Source of the DNA: Alcaligenes faecalis
GTDB lineage: Bacteria > Pseudomonadota > Gammaproteobacteria > Burkholderiales > Burkholderiaceae_B
Assembly: GCF_009497775.1 (NCBI RefSeq)
Contig: NZ_CP031012.1
Span: 3,100,001 to 3,164,000 of the forward strand
Length of the DNA stretch: 64,000 nucleotides
Direction of reading: 5' to 3'
The translations under genes were made by a program, and so were the position numbers. The notes under the pieces were generated by a model that was not told the DNA's origin, searched no databases, and worked only from the letters and a program-made list of their open reading frames with translations. Below, one piece after another: positions 52,112 to 62,039 of this stretch. How positions within the stretch are numbered: the first letter of the stretch is position 1; every line of letters starts with the position of its first letter.

Positions 52112-53188
52112 TTACTCGGCCTGCAAAACACCACGGCGCAACTGATCGCGCTCGATGGATTCAAACAAGGCCTTGAAGTTGCCTTCACCAAAACCATCAT
52201 CGCCCTTGCGCTGAATGAACTCGAAGAACACGGGGCCCATCAAGGTTTCAGAGAAAATCTGCAGCAATAGACGGCGGTGGCCACCTTCCGATGTGCCATC
52301 CAGCAAAATGCCTCGGTTTTGCAGTTCTGCGGTGGGCTCACCGTGCGCAGGCAGGCGACCTTCCAGCATCTCGTAATAGGTTTGTGGCGGTGCGGTCATA
52401 AAGCGCATGCCCATGGCCTTGAGCTTGTCCCAGGAGGCGATCAGATCGTCAGTCAGGAAAGCCACGTGCTGGATGCCTTCACCATTGAACTGCATCAGGA
52501 ATTCTTCAATCTGGCCCGAACCCTTGGCGGATTCCTCGTTCAGAGGGATACGGATTTTGCCATCGGGGGCGGTCATGGCCTTGGACGTCAGGCCGGTGTA
52601 TTCACCCTTGATGTCGAAGTAGCGAATCTCACGGAAGTTGAACAGGTGCTCGTAAAACTGGGCCCAGTACGCCATGCGGCCGCGGTACACGTTGTGGGTC
52701 AGGTGATCGATCTCTTTCAGGCCCGCGCCCACAGGATGACGATCCACGCCGTCCAGGTAAACGAAGTCAATGTCGTAGATGGAGTTGCCTTCGCCAAAAC
52801 GGTCGATCAGGTACAGGGGTGCGCCGCCAATGCCTTTAATCGCAGGCAGACGCAGTTCCATCGGTCCAGTAGGAATATCGACAGGTTGAGCACCCAGCTC
52901 CAGCGCGCGCTCGTAGGCTTGTTGCGCATCGCGCACGCGAAAGGCCATGCCGCAGGCCGAAGGGCCGTGCTCGGCGGCAAAGTAAGCGGCGTGGCTCTTG
53001 GGTTCTTCGTTCAGGATCAGATTGATCTCACCCTGGCGATACAGGGACACTTTCTTGGAGCGGTGTACCGCCACTTTGGTGAAACCCATCATCTCGAATA
53101 CGGGTTCCATCACGCCAGGCTGGGGAGCGGCAAATTCGATGAACTCAAAGCCCATCAGGCCCATTGGATTTTCAAACAAGTCAGTCAT
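52112..53188 (-). CDS. hppD: 4-hydroxyphenylpyruvate dioxygenase
   Basis: Non-haem iron dioxygenase of 358 residues converting 4-hydroxyphenylpyruvate to homogentisate in tyrosine catabolism. The iron triad is visible: His162 (EIDHLTHN), His241 (GIQHVAF) and Glu323 (FFEFIQRKG). C-terminal [18 protein letters not shown] is diagnostic. ATG 53188 has GGAG upstream and matches the family start [10 protein letters not shown]. Monocistronic; the homogentisate genes are not here. Confidence 0.96.
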   Translation of the reverse strand: MTDLFENPMGLMGFEFIEFAAPQPGVMEPVFEMMGFTKVAVHRSKKVSLYRQGEINLILNEEPKSHAAYFAAEHGPSACGMAFRVRDAQQAYERALELGAQPVDIPTGPMELRLPAIKGIGGAPLYLIDRFGEGNSIYDIDFVYLDGVDRHPVGAGLKEIDHLTHNVYRGRMAYWAQFYEHLFNFREIRYFDIKGEYTGLTSKAMTAPDGKIRIPLNEESAKGSGQIEEFLMQFNGEGIQHVAFLTDDLIASWDKLKAMGMRFMTAPPQTYYEMLEGRLPAHGEPTAELQNRGILLDGTSEGGHRRLLLQIFSETLMGPVFFEFIQRKGDDGFGEGNFKALFESIERDQLRRGVLQAE

Positions 53189-53456
53189 AGCAGACTCCAG
53201 TTGCAATCAGGTAATCAAATACGGCGCAAGAACGCCATGAAACTTTGACTCAAGCCTGGCTGGGCGGAGCGCAGGATATCCCGCGCACACTGCGTGCCAA
53301 ATGATCACCAAACAACAATTGAAATCCCAGAAACCTCACAGGCTCTGCTCCAGTGGGCGGGAAGCCGAAATGCGTTCCCATCGCCGACACTTATTATCAG
53401 GGAAACCGGCCTTTTTTCGATATAGAGCATTACCCTAGAGGCTTAAACCACCTGCT

Positions 53457-54209
53457 CTAGCGCGCCAGCAGCTGTGGCACCGAAGAGACCAGCATGGCAA
53501 TGCCGGACAGGGTCAAGAGACTTAAAACAATGGCCCGAAACGTGCTTTGGCTAATGCCTACATACAGGCGCGCTCCGGCCAGCACAGGAATCAGCACGGC
53601 CAGCATGACCAGCCCTATGGATGGCAACATGGACGGCAGAATAGAACCGGAAGCAATATAGGCCAGCAAAGTCACCGACAGGGTCGCCAGATTGAAGTTC
53701 TGTATAACGGCGCGCTGCTCGTCTTTGGGCAGCCCGGTCATGGTGGTCCACAAGGTAGGAATCACCCCCGTCATGCCACCCAACCCACCCATGATGCCGC
53801 CTATCAGGCCGGACACGGCATTGGCCAGACGGCTACGTACCCGTACATGGCCCAAACGGCTGGACATCAGCATGATGGGACACCAGATCACCATCAAAGT
53901 CCCTAAAAACGCCTTGAATACGGCCGCATCCAGAAAAGGCAGCAAATAGGTGCCCAAAGGCACGCCGATCAGGCCACCGGCCAGAAACGGCAGCAGGATC
54001 TGCCAATAAGAGGTACGCCGCCGGGTAAAGGCGGCAATCATCTGCCCTGTCCAGGCACCGCAGACCGCCAGCACCGCCGCCAACTGAGGCTCCAGAAACC
54101 AGGCCCAGCAGGACATGGCCACCATGCCAAAGGCAAAGCCCGACAAGCCCTGCACAAAACCCGCCACAATGGCGCCAAACGCCACTGCCCAATAAACCGA
54201 CTCCATCAT
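53457..54209 (-). CDS. TauE/SafE family sulfite/organic anion exporter
   Basis: Inner-membrane protein of 250 residues with about eight hydrophobic segments and the two-repeat TauE/SafE pattern (GFVQGLSGFAFGMVAM and GIMGGLGGMTGVIPTLW, each with the conserved Gly-rich turn). Family members move sulfite, sulfoacetate or other anions. ATG at 54209 (or the adjacent 54206) with AAGGAG and AGGGG upstream is preferred over TTG 54236. It lies downstream of aspA on the same strand but behind that gene's terminator. Confidence 0.85.
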   Translation of the reverse strand: MMESVYWAVAFGAIVAGFVQGLSGFAFGMVAMSCWAWFLEPQLAAVLAVCGAWTGQMIAAFTRRRTSYWQILLPFLAGGLIGVPLGTYLLPFLDAAVFKAFLGTLMVIWCPIMLMSSRLGHVRVRSRLANAVSGLIGGIMGGLGGMTGVIPTLWTTMTGLPKDEQRAVIQNFNLATLSVTLLAYIASGSILPSMLPSIGLVMLAVLIPVLAGARLYVGISQSTFRAIVLSLLTLSGIAMLVSSVPQLLAR

Positions 54210-54271
54210 CCCCTGCAGCTCCTTGCCTGTAGACAAGCGACAGTATCCCTCTTTACGAATCGAGCGGGCAG

Positions 54272-54297
54272 AAAAAAGCCTCCAAATTGGAGGCTTC
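54272..54297 (-). terminator. Intrinsic terminator of aspA
   Basis: On the minus strand AAGCCTCCAA / TTGGAGGCTT forms a 9- to 10-bp stem followed by TTTTTTC, about 55 bp after the aspA stop. Confidence 0.85.
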
Positions 54298-54353
54298 CCA
54301 AACTGTTACCGGCGTCGGCCAATACTGGCCAATCGGGCCTGGTTCAGATTGGT

Positions 54354-55772
54354 TCAGGCTGGGTCAGCAGCACGCAGATCACGAGGTTGGATCAGCGATT
54401 CGGCACGCAACACTTCGTTCAGGGTCTCGGCGTCCATCAAACCACGCTTGAGAACTACGTCACGAATATTGCTACCTGTCTGGAAGGCTTCGGCGGCAAC
54501 CGAGGTAGCGGCTTTGTAACCGATGAACGGGTTCAAGGCAGTCACCAGGGAAATGGAACGCTCGATATTGCTTTCCAGGCATTCACGGTTGGCAGTGATA
54601 CCCACCACGCAGAACTGGGTCAGCGTGTCGCAAGCATTGCTCAACAAAGCCATGCTACGCAGCAGGGAGTGAATAATCACAGGCTCAAACGCGTTCAGCT
54701 GCAATTGACCGGCTTCAGCAGCCATGGTCACGGTCATGTCGGCACCAATCACTTCAAAGGCAACCTGGTTGACCACTTCCGGGATCACGGGGTTGACCTT
54801 ACCGGGCATGATGGACGAACCAGCTTGCACGGCGGGCAAACAAATCTCACCCATACCAGCACGAGGACCGCTAGAGAGCAGACGCAAGTCATTGGACAGC
54901 TTGGACAGCTTGACGGCAGCGCGCTTCAACACGCCCGACAGGTGCAGGAAACCACCGCAATCCTGAGTTGCTTCGATCAGGTCGGCAGAAACGCGCAGCT
55001 GAACACCGGACAGATCGGACAAAGCCGCGACAGCCAACTCGGCATACTCAGGGTGAGCCGTAATACCGGTACCAATTGCCGTACCACCCAGGTTCACGTC
55101 ACACATCAGTTTGCGCGATTCTTTCAGGCGCACGATGTCTTCGTTGATCATGGTGGCAAATGCGTTGAACTCCTGACCCAGGGTCATGGGCACAGCATCT
55201 TGCAACTGAGTGCGGCCAATCTTCATGTACGAGGAGAATTCCTCGGACTTTTTCAGGAAGGCGTCGCGCAGACGTTCCATGGCGGCAAACAGCGGGTCCA
55301 GCGAACGGTAGGCAGCCAGGTGCAAAGCCGTTGGGTAGACGTCGTTGGTGCTTTGGGCCATGTTCACATCTTCATTGGGGTGAAGATATTGGTACTCGCC
55401 GCGCTTGTGACCCATATGTTCCAAGGCCAGGTTACAAATAACCTCGTTGGCATTCATATTGGTCGAGGTACCTGCACCGCCTTGAATCATGTCTACCACG
55501 AAATGCTCATGGCACTTGCCAGCTTGTACGGCCTCACATGCGGCCACAATGGCGTCGTGCTTATCCTGCTCCAGCAAACCCAGTTTGAAATTGGCCTGAG
55601 CAGCTGCCTGCTTGACCAGCGCCAGAGCATTAATCAGTTCCGGGTAAGTTGAAATAGGCGTACCGGTAATGTGGAAATTCTCCTTGGCACGCAAGGTATG
55701 AACACCATAATAGACTTCATCGGGGACTTGGCGGTCTCCCAGCAAATCATGTTCGATACGGAACTGACTCAT
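54354..55772 (-). CDS. aspA: Aspartate ammonia-lyase
   Basis: Fumarase/aspartase superfamily enzyme of 472 residues interconverting aspartate and fumarate plus ammonia. Signature GSSIMPGKVNPVIPE is present; GAGTSTNMNANEVI and the GIT (TGITAHPEY) region are typical of aspartase rather than fumarase C. The ATG has AAGGAATT close upstream. It has an unusually long gene-free 5' region (840 bp) before the divergent MarR gene. Confidence 0.95.
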   Translation of the reverse strand: MSQFRIEHDLLGDRQVPDEVYYGVHTLRAKENFHITGTPISTYPELINALALVKQAAAQANFKLGLLEQDKHDAIVAACEAVQAGKCHEHFVVDMIQGGAGTSTNMNANEVICNLALEHMGHKRGEYQYLHPNEDVNMAQSTNDVYPTALHLAAYRSLDPLFAAMERLRDAFLKKSEEFSSYMKIGRTQLQDAVPMTLGQEFNAFATMINEDIVRLKESRKLMCDVNLGGTAIGTGITAHPEYAELAVAALSDLSGVQLRVSADLIEATQDCGGFLHLSGVLKRAAVKLSKLSNDLRLLSSGPRAGMGEICLPAVQAGSSIMPGKVNPVIPEVVNQVAFEVIGADMTVTMAAEAGQLQLNAFEPVIIHSLLRSMALLSNACDTLTQFCVVGITANRECLESNIERSISLVTALNPFIGYKAATSVAAEAFQTGSNIRDVVLKRGLMDAETLNEVLRAESLIQPRDLRAADPA

Positions 55773-56613
55773 AATTCCTTCGTTTCCTTAATAACGATAG
55801 CAAGACTTTTTTGATACGCCTCATACTCGATCCCGGACTACAAACGGAACAAAGCCCTACCATTTCTTGCGAACTTGGCAGGGGCTCGGGGACATGCTGG
55901 CAAATACCGCTAATAAGCTTTGGATAATGCTTGTATCCAATTCCGGAAAGCAAAGGCCCGTAAAAAACGGGCCTCTATTGCAATCCGCCAAGCGGGGTGA
56001 ATGATCCAACCGCCTTTTTTGAAGGCATCGTCGAGCTCGGGAAGCGCTTTGAACATTGTAAACGCCGAGCGCTCACATGCGCGTCGTTTTGCGGTTTTTC
56101 TTGAGTTGGGCCGCCTTATCTTCCTGACTGGCAGTTGAAAACCAGCTTAATTTAGCGGTGTATCTCTGATATAGCTCGCTCATCATGTCTGTAACAAGAG
56201 TCTGGCGCTTTGAACACGAGCGTTGCGCGCTTGCATCATTTTGATGCGTTTAAGCCATAAGACTCACAACACAGGATCAAAAATCATCCCTGTGCTGCCC
56301 GGATTGGAAGTCCGGAAACCTTGCAGTTTGAGAAAAAAAGGAAGGCGAAAGAGTATACACAGGCTTTAAGACTATTCTATAAACCCATGGCCGCTTATAC
56401 TGAAAAAAACTGGTCTTATTTTACTAAATGAAAATTCCTAATCAATAAAAGATGTTTAAATCAGTCAAAATGGAATTAAAAAATAAGATAAATTTCCACA
56501 TTAAAAGCAGCGGCTCAGTAATAAAAGAAAGCAAACCCGATTTTATTGGGTTTTGTTGATTCTTTCTAAATAACTACTGCTCTTTGCCGCGCACTACTCA
56601 ACGGCACAGCACT
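55773..56613. other. Long gene-free region between aspA and the MarR gene
   Basis: No confident gene. It contains a hairpin (AGGCCCGT with ACGGGCCT, 55954-55974) that could end a minus-strand RNA, since T residues follow on that strand after a short gap. On the minus strand two short frames occur (about 37 codons beginning MMSELYQRYTAKLSWF near 56186, and 48 codons beginning MFKALPELDD near 56057), without ribosome sites. The right part (56380-56560) is very AT-rich, promoter-like. A small RNA is possible but unproven. Confidence 0.4.
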
Positions 56614-57171
56614 ATGAAATTACTCGATCTGAAATATCAAACTATCCTGAGCGAATCCCAACGCCAGGCCCACCCTAAAACCGAGGATATCGAACTGTGT
56701 TTACGCGTTCTATCGCTGGCCTCCAGCATTAATCGCGCTTCCAGCTCCGTTCTGAACGAGTTTGGCCTGTCCGAAGGTCGCTTGGTTCTGCTGTTCTTGC
56801 TTAGCCGCCAACCGTCTGGCCTGAGCCCTGCACTGCTGGCAGAACAAGCAGGCGTTACCCGCGCCACCATTACTGGTCTGCTCGACGGGCTGGAACAGCA
56901 GCAATTGCTGGTGCGCCAGAACAATACCTCGGACCGCCGCGTACTCACTGTTAAACTCACCGAGGCCGGACAAGAGTTGTGCGAACACCTGCTGCCCTAT
57001 TACATCGAATGGCTCTCGGGTGTATTTAGCCATGTGCCCCAAGACGTGCGCGAGCGCTTGTCCAATTTGTTATCCAAAGCCCTGCAAGGCGACGACACCC
57101 CGGAAATCAAAGTTGAAAAGCCTCTTTCTCACACCATCCCCGGATCCATGCAGCGCAGTTATATGGCTTAA
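56614..57171 (+). CDS. MarR family transcriptional regulator
   Basis: Winged-helix regulator of 185 residues. The MarR domain spans about 25-150: SSVLNEFGLSEGRLVLLFLL, recognition helix LLAEQAGVTRATITGLLDGLE, and wing NNTSDRRVLTVKLTEAG with the conserved Asp-Arg-Arg. ATG 56614 (MKLLDLKYQ) is preferred over TTG 56584. It has a terminator after it and no obvious cotranscribed target; the long AT-rich upstream region is probably its operator area. Effector unknown. Confidence 0.9.
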   Translation: MKLLDLKYQTILSESQRQAHPKTEDIELCLRVLSLASSINRASSSVLNEFGLSEGRLVLLFLLSRQPSGLSPALLAEQAGVTRATITGLLDGLEQQQLLVRQNNTSDRRVLTVKLTEAGQELCEHLLPYYIEWLSGVFSHVPQDVRERLSNLLSKALQGDDTPEIKVEKPLSHTIPGSMQRSYMA

Positions 57172-57224
57172 GGCGTCAAGCCGCCTTGCCCCTGGGTCGA
57201 CCTTGTCGTCGGCCCCACACCATC

Positions 57225-57260
57225 AAGGGTGGCACCGATACGGTTGCCACCCTTTGTTTT
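57225..57260 (+). terminator. Intrinsic terminator after the MarR gene
   Basis: A 10-bp stem (AAGGGTGGCA with TGCCACCCTT) and a 10-nt loop, followed by TGTTTT. Confidence 0.75.
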
Positions 57261-57282
57261 CGTCCCTGTAAGGCTGAAGCTT

Positions 57283-57885
57283 ATGGATGCTGCTGTTATT
57301 GATGCCATGAAAAAATGGCCCAATGTACCCGCTGTCAGCGGGTACATCTCTTTGGATCAGGCTGGTCATTGGCGTCATCATCCGGCTGGCGATGCCAACC
57401 AGCGTCCTGAACAAGTGGGCGAGCACATTGCCCATCAGGGTTTGCTGGCATTTTTCAATCGCAATTATCAGGCGGATGAACAAGGCCGCTGGTTTATCCA
57501 GAATGGTCCGCAACGTGTCTACATTCGTCTGGACGCCGCCCCGCTGATTGTGTCCCTGGCGCAAGATCAGGCCCATTTGCAAGACCATACTGGCCGCACA
57601 GTAGAAGCGATCCAGGCCTGGTACATCAGCACAGAAGGCAGGCTCTATTTGCGTACCTCGGCAGGCCCAGCCTTGTTGGCGGGCCGCGATGTTCCGGCCC
57701 TGCTGGAACAATTACGTACAGAACAACACGGTCTGGACAGTCTGGATCTGGAGCAGCCCCAACACAGCGAAGGCTGGTCTTTGCCCGCCTACCCGCAAGC
57801 CTGTACCCTGACAGTCTGGTCTTCCTGCGTGTCGCCCGCCAAGGAATTGGCGTATATTGTTTTGCCAGAGCCCGATCCTATTTGA
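57283..57885 (+). CDS. Conserved hypothetical protein (DUF2946-like not established)
   Basis: Soluble protein of 200 residues that I do not recognise with confidence. It begins MDAAVIDAMKKWPNVPAVSGY; visible are HIAHQGLLAFFNRNYQADEQGRWFIQNGPQRVYI and AWYISTEGRLYLRTSAGP, a mixed alpha/beta pattern with no membrane segment or signal. ATG 57283 has AAGG upstream. It lies 20 bp before the NUDIX gene and probably forms an operon with it, aat and bpt. No function is proposed. Confidence 0.7.
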   Translation: MDAAVIDAMKKWPNVPAVSGYISLDQAGHWRHHPAGDANQRPEQVGEHIAHQGLLAFFNRNYQADEQGRWFIQNGPQRVYIRLDAAPLIVSLAQDQAHLQDHTGRTVEAIQAWYISTEGRLYLRTSAGPALLAGRDVPALLEQLRTEQHGLDSLDLEQPQHSEGWSLPAYPQACTLTVWSSCVSPAKELAYIVLPEPDPI

Positions 57886-57905
57886 ACCGCCATCACAGAA
57901 TCTGC

Positions 57906-58496
57906 ATGACCCAGCCATCCGCCTCTTTCTATTTCCCCGCCCCACGCACGCAAAACTTCTGCAATCAATGCGGCAGCAAACTGACACGCCTGGTGCCCCC
58001 GGACGATAACCGCATGCGTGATGTCTGCGAAAGCTGCGGCGCAGTGCACTACCAGAACCCCCGCAATGTGGTCGGTATTGTGCCCATGTGGAAAGACGAT
58101 CAGGTCTTGCTGTGCCGTCGCGCTATCGAACCGCGCTACAACACCTGGACCTTGCCCGCCGGTTTCATGGAACTGGGCGAGACACTGGGACAAGGTGCCT
58201 TGCGTGAAATGGGCGAAGAAGCCGGTGCGCAGGTCGAACCCGGCCCGCTCTTTACGGTTATCAGCGTGCCTTACGCCGAGCAAGTGCATGTGTACTACCT
58301 GGCCAAAGTCACCAGCGACGTGCTGGACCCCGGCCCGGAATCCCTGGAAGCCCGCTTCTTCCACCTGGACGACATCCCCTGGGACAACCTGGCTTTTCGC
58401 ACTGTTACCGCCACCCTGGAGCGTTACGTCGAAGACCACAAGGCTGGCCACTTCCAGATTCACGAATTTGATATCGCCCCCCGCGACCACGGCTGA
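57906..58496 (+). CDS. NUDIX hydrolase with N-terminal zinc ribbon
   Basis: Protein of 196 residues: an N-terminal zinc ribbon (FCNQCG ... CESCG, about 18-45) and a NUDIX domain (about 55-180) with intact box GFMELGETLGQGALREMGEEAG. The layout is that of the NudC/YjaD-like and ADP-ribose/NADH pyrophosphatase-related group. Hydrolyses a nucleoside diphosphate derivative, substrate unknown. The stop lies 2 bp before aat. Confidence 0.9.
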   Translation: MTQPSASFYFPAPRTQNFCNQCGSKLTRLVPPDDNRMRDVCESCGAVHYQNPRNVVGIVPMWKDDQVLLCRRAIEPRYNTWTLPAGFMELGETLGQGALREMGEEAGAQVEPGPLFTVISVPYAEQVHVYYLAKVTSDVLDPGPESLEARFFHLDDIPWDNLAFRTVTATLERYVEDHKAGHFQIHEFDIAPRDHG

Positions 58497-58498
58497 TC

Positions 58499-59227
58499 AT
58501 GTCGCTTGTATGGGTCGCTCCGGATCAGGCCCTGCCCAGCCCTGAACACGCCAGCCCCGAGGGGCTGGTGGCCGCCGGTCTGGATTTAAGCGTTCCACGC
58601 CTGCTGGAAGCCTATAGTCAGGGCATGTTTCCCTGGTACAGCCCTGGCGACCCCGTACTGTGGTGGTCTCCTGATCCACGCATGGTGCTGGAAGTCGACA
58701 ATTTCAAGATATCCCGCTCCCTGGGCAAAAAGCTGCGCCAGATTGCACGGCTGCAAGATCAGGACAGCGCCCCTGTCCGTGTCACCTGCGACCAAGCCTT
58801 TGAACAGGTCATAGGCCAGTGCGCCGCCCAGCGCAGCGCCACCGGCACCTGGATCAGCCCGGATATTCAGCAGGTCTATACCGATTTGCACCACAATGGC
58901 TACGCCCACAGCATAGAAACCTGGATGGACGGCAAGCTGGTCGGTGGCTTGTATGGGGTGAATCTGGGCCGCTTTTTCTTTGGCGAATCCATGTTTGCCT
59001 TGCAAACCGATGCCAGCAAGATCGCCCTGGCCCATCTGGTGGAATTTCTGAAGTTCGCCGGCATCCCGTATATAGACTGCCAGCAAGAGACATCGCATCT
59101 GGCCAGTCTGGGTGCCAGCCCCATCCCCCGGAAAGACTTTATGGCTGCCCTGGCCTGGGCCAAAGATCAACCCAGCCCGGTCTGGCCACGCGGGACATTG
59201 CAACTAGGCCTGCCCCCAACTTGCTAG
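58499..59227 (+). CDS. aat: Leucyl/phenylalanyl-tRNA--protein transferase
   Basis: Aat of 242 residues, which adds Leu or Phe to N-terminal Arg/Lys of proteins, marking them for ClpS/ClpAP. Motifs: AYSQGMFPWYSPGDPVLWWSPDPR, GTWISPDIQQVY, GGLYGVNLGRFFFGESMF and IPYIDCQQETSHLASLGA. Full length. Immediately followed by bpt, giving both bacterial N-degron transferases together. Confidence 0.96.
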   Translation: MSLVWVAPDQALPSPEHASPEGLVAAGLDLSVPRLLEAYSQGMFPWYSPGDPVLWWSPDPRMVLEVDNFKISRSLGKKLRQIARLQDQDSAPVRVTCDQAFEQVIGQCAAQRSATGTWISPDIQQVYTDLHHNGYAHSIETWMDGKLVGGLYGVNLGRFFFGESMFALQTDASKIALAHLVEFLKFAGIPYIDCQQETSHLASLGASPIPRKDFMAALAWAKDQPSPVWPRGTLQLGLPPTC

Positions 59228-59275
59228 GCTGGCGCGAGCATCCCATAATGGCTCTATCACGCTTGGCAGAGTCGC

Positions 59276-60001
59276 ATGAATTATCCCAAAGCACCCACCA
59301 GCCCTCAAACGCTGCAATTCTATTCCACCGCCAGCTATCGTTGTAGCTACCTGCCAGAACAACAGGCACGCTCACTGGTTGCCGCTCCTGCTCACCTGAT
59401 CAACGACACGGTTTACTCCAAACTGGTCCAGCAAGGCTTTCGACGCAGCGGCACCTTTACCTATCGCCCCTATTGCGACCAATGCCGCGCCTGCCTGCCC
59501 CTGCGTTGCGACACCCTGCATTTTCAGCCCGATCGTGCCCAACGCCGTGCCAAAAAGCGTCACGGCAATCTGGTCGTACAAGATCTGCCCCTGCACTGGA
59601 ATGCCGAACATTACGAGCTGTACCGCCGTTATCAGGCCAGCCGCCACCCCGGTGCCGGCATGGACGAAGACGACCAGTCCCAGTACGCCCAGTTTCTGCT
59701 GGCCAGCCATGTCACCTCGCGCCTGCTGGAATTTCGTAAGCCCGACGGAACCTTGAAAATTGTGGCCGTCATCGACGTGCTGCAAGACGGGCTTTCCGCC
59801 GTCTATACCTTTTTTGATCCCGACGACACCGGCAGTCTGGGCACCTACGCCGTGCTCTGGCAACTGGACTATTGCCGTCAACAATCCCTGCCCTGGCTCT
59901 ATTTAGGCTACTGGATCGAAGAAAGCCGTAAAATGGCCTACAAAACCCGCTTTCGCCCCTACCAGCTCCTGATGAAAGGTCGTTGGGAATGGCTGGCTTA
60001 A
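59276..60001 (+). CDS. bpt: Aspartate/glutamate leucyltransferase Bpt
   Basis: Bpt (ATE-like) of 241 residues, transferring Leu to N-terminal Asp/Glu. N-terminal ATE domain with [15 protein letters not shown] cysteines, C-terminal domain with [37 protein letters not shown] and [19 protein letters not shown]. Complete. Between aat and pyrD, 48 bp after one and 21 bp before the other. Confidence 0.95.
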   Translation: MNYPKAPTSPQTLQFYSTASYRCSYLPEQQARSLVAAPAHLINDTVYSKLVQQGFRRSGTFTYRPYCDQCRACLPLRCDTLHFQPDRAQRRAKKRHGNLVVQDLPLHWNAEHYELYRRYQASRHPGAGMDEDDQSQYAQFLLASHVTSRLLEFRKPDGTLKIVAVIDVLQDGLSAVYTFFDPDDTGSLGTYAVLWQLDYCRQQSLPWLYLGYWIEESRKMAYKTRFRPYQLLMKGRWEWLA

Positions 60002-60022
60002 CGTCCTCTTTTATCGATCCCC

Positions 60023-61057
60023 ATGTCTGCCCTATTCAGCCTTTATCCCTTGGCTCGTCGGGTGCTGTTCAGTCTGGATGCTGAACACGCTCACGAACTG
60101 ACTCTGAAATCCCTGCATTGCGCCCACCAAACTCCTATTTTGAGCAGTTTGCTGAAAGATCTGCCCAGCAAACCGTTGGAGCTGATGGGTCTGAAGTTGC
60201 GCAATCCTGTGGGTCTGGCCGCTGGTCTGGATAAAAATGGCGCGCATATTGATGCCTTGGGTGCACTGGGCTTTGGTTTTGTCGAAGTTGGCACGGTTAC
60301 CCCGAAAGCGCAGCCCGGCAATCCCAAACCACGCCTGTTCCGCTTGCCTGAAGCCAATAGCCTGATCAACCGCTTTGGCTTTAACAACCACGGCCTGGAT
60401 ACCTTTATTGATAATGTGCGCAAAAGCCAGTTCCGTTCGCAAGGCGGCATTCTGGGCCTGAACATTGGCAAGAACGCGACCACGCCTATTGAGCAGGCCG
60501 ATCAGGACTATCTGACTTGTCTGCGTGCGGTCTACCCTCACGCCGATTACGTCACCGTAAATATTTCCTCGCCCAACACGCAGAACCTGCGTGCACTGCA
60601 GGCTCAGGATGAACTGGCCCGCCTGTTGGGTGCCTTGCAAGCACTGCGTACCGAGCTGGCCGAAGAACACCAGCGCTACGTGCCTATCGTGGTGAAAATC
60701 GCCCCGGATCTGGATCAATCGCAGATTGATGCCATTGCGGACACCGTACCCTCGCAAGGTCTGGACGGCATTATTGCCACCAACACCACCTTGTCGCGCG
60801 ATGCCGTTCAAGGCTTGCGTCACGGCCAGGAACAAGGCGGTTTGTCCGGTCCACCCGTGCACGAACTGTCCTTGAACGTAATTCGCCGCCTGCGCGAGCG
60901 ACTGGGTCCCGACTTCCCGATTATTGGTGTGGGCGGTATTGAATCTGGCCGTCAGGCTCAGGAAAAGATCCAGGCAGGTGCCCAGGCGGTACAGCTGTAT
61001 ACCGGCTTGATTTACAAAGGCCCGGCCCTGATCTCCGAGTGTATTCGCGCCCTGTAA
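60023..61057 (+). CDS. pyrD: Dihydroorotate dehydrogenase (quinone), class 2
   Basis: FMN enzyme of 344 residues, peripheral on the inner membrane, oxidising dihydroorotate with quinone. Class 2 features: amphipathic N-terminal helix region, [51 protein letters not shown] with the catalytic Ser, and [20 protein letters not shown] 60023 keeps the N-terminal helix. A bidirectional terminator separates it from the phasin gene. Confidence 0.96.
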   Translation: MSALFSLYPLARRVLFSLDAEHAHELTLKSLHCAHQTPILSSLLKDLPSKPLELMGLKLRNPVGLAAGLDKNGAHIDALGALGFGFVEVGTVTPKAQPGNPKPRLFRLPEANSLINRFGFNNHGLDTFIDNVRKSQFRSQGGILGLNIGKNATTPIEQADQDYLTCLRAVYPHADYVTVNISSPNTQNLRALQAQDELARLLGALQALRTELAEEHQRYVPIVVKIAPDLDQSQIDAIADTVPSQGLDGIIATNTTLSRDAVQGLRHGQEQGGLSGPPVHELSLNVIRRLRERLGPDFPIIGVGGIESGRQAQEKIQAGAQAVQLYTGLIYKGPALISECIRAL

Positions 61058-61132
61058 AACGCCTATTGCCCGCTTGAAGCGGGCAACAGCATTGCATTCA
61101 AAAGCAAGTTAGCCGCTTGCTCTGCACGCAAG

Positions 61133-61165
61133 AAAAAAGCCAGCTCGATGAGCTGGCTTTTTCTT
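61133..61165. terminator. Bidirectional terminator between pyrD and phasin genes
   Basis: AAAGCCAGCTC with GAGCTGGCTTT (11-bp stem, 3-nt loop), flanked by A6 and T5 runs, so it can end transcripts from both converging genes. Confidence 0.9.
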
Positions 61166-61195
61166 TAGCGCCTGATCAAGTCAGCAAGCAAATGC

Positions 61196-61795
61196 TTACT
61201 TCTTGCTGGTGGCAGCCGTTGCAGCAGCAGTAGCTGCTTCAACGGTTTTGTTACCGGCTTCAGCAACTTGAGCAGCAGCTTTCAGGCTGGCGTTGGTAGC
61301 GGCCTGGATGTTGCTTTCAGCAGCATCAGCAGCTTGGCGAGCAGCCTTGACAACGGTTTCAGCGGCGTTGGTCGCCGTTGCGAAGGAAGACTTCAGCAGA
61401 GCAACAGCGCTTTCGGTGCCGGTAGGAGCATTCTTGGCCAACTGGTCGATAGCGTCAGCAGCGTGCTGTTGACCTTGAGCCAGTTGAGCTTCAGCGATGC
61501 GCGACAGGTTCAGTTGCAGATCGGAGAAGATGTCGTAAACGCTTTTGCCGTATTCCAGAGCCTGGGCAGCGTTAGGCTTAGCCACGCTTTGCGACAGGGC
61601 GACAACGTCTTGCACGTCTTTGGCGTTGATGGCTTGTTGGGATTGGCCAGCAGCTTGTTCCAGCGAGCTGCGCAGCAGATTCAGGTTCAGACCAACCAGC
61701 TTTTCAAAGCCTTGCAGCAATTGACCTTGAGCAGCGAACAGGTTGTTCAAAGTAGCTTGTTGGGATTCCAGTACGTTTTGGGGAATAGCACTCAT
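61196..61795 (-). CDS. phaP: Phasin family protein
   Basis: Phasin of 199 residues coating polyhydroxyalkanoate granules. Pattern: QQATLNNLFAAQGQLLQGFEKLVGLNLNLLRSSLEQAA, predicted long helices, and a low-complexity Ala-rich C-terminus ending SKK (PAKKA-like). AAGGA precedes the ATG. The upstream region carries TTGC...GCAA dyads that could be PhaR or IclR sites. The phaC synthase is not in the window. Confidence 0.93.
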   Translation of the reverse strand: MSAIPQNVLESQQATLNNLFAAQGQLLQGFEKLVGLNLNLLRSSLEQAAGQSQQAINAKDVQDVVALSQSVAKPNAAQALEYGKSVYDIFSDLQLNLSRIAEAQLAQGQQHAADAIDQLAKNAPTGTESAVALLKSSFATATNAAETVVKAARQAADAAESNIQAATNASLKAAAQVAEAGNKTVEAATAAATAATSKK

Positions 61796-61918
61796 GATGT
61801 TTTCCTTGGAGATACGTGGCCTGGGTCAAGCCAGCGTGAAAATTAGTGTCAGTGTTACTAGACAAGGGTCTGAAGAAGGCCCGGCCCATTCGCAACTACG
61901 CAAGGCAAACCTTCTATG

Positions 61919-61990
61919 TTGCACCGCAACAATTCAACTTTAAGCGCTATCCAAAACAAAGTCAACGGAATTTGTTGCGTTGCAACAAAA
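61919..61990. promoter_or_regulatory. Operator-like dyads upstream of the phasin gene
   Basis: Two dyads, GTTGCACCGCAAC (61919-61931) and TTGTTGCGTTGCAACAA (61972-61988), both contain TGC-N3-GCA, the type of site reported for the PHA regulator PhaR. The 18-mer at 61967-61984 recurs upstream of the iclR-type gene. Confidence 0.5.
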
Positions 61991-62039
61991 CACCCTTGAG
62001 CTTATCTTCAAAACGTATAAACAACGCAAAAACACAGAC

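Noticed and set aside
53207..53456. Possible small gene between hppD and the TauE/SafE gene
   Set aside because: No frame with a ribosome site or coding character; probably the hppD promoter region.
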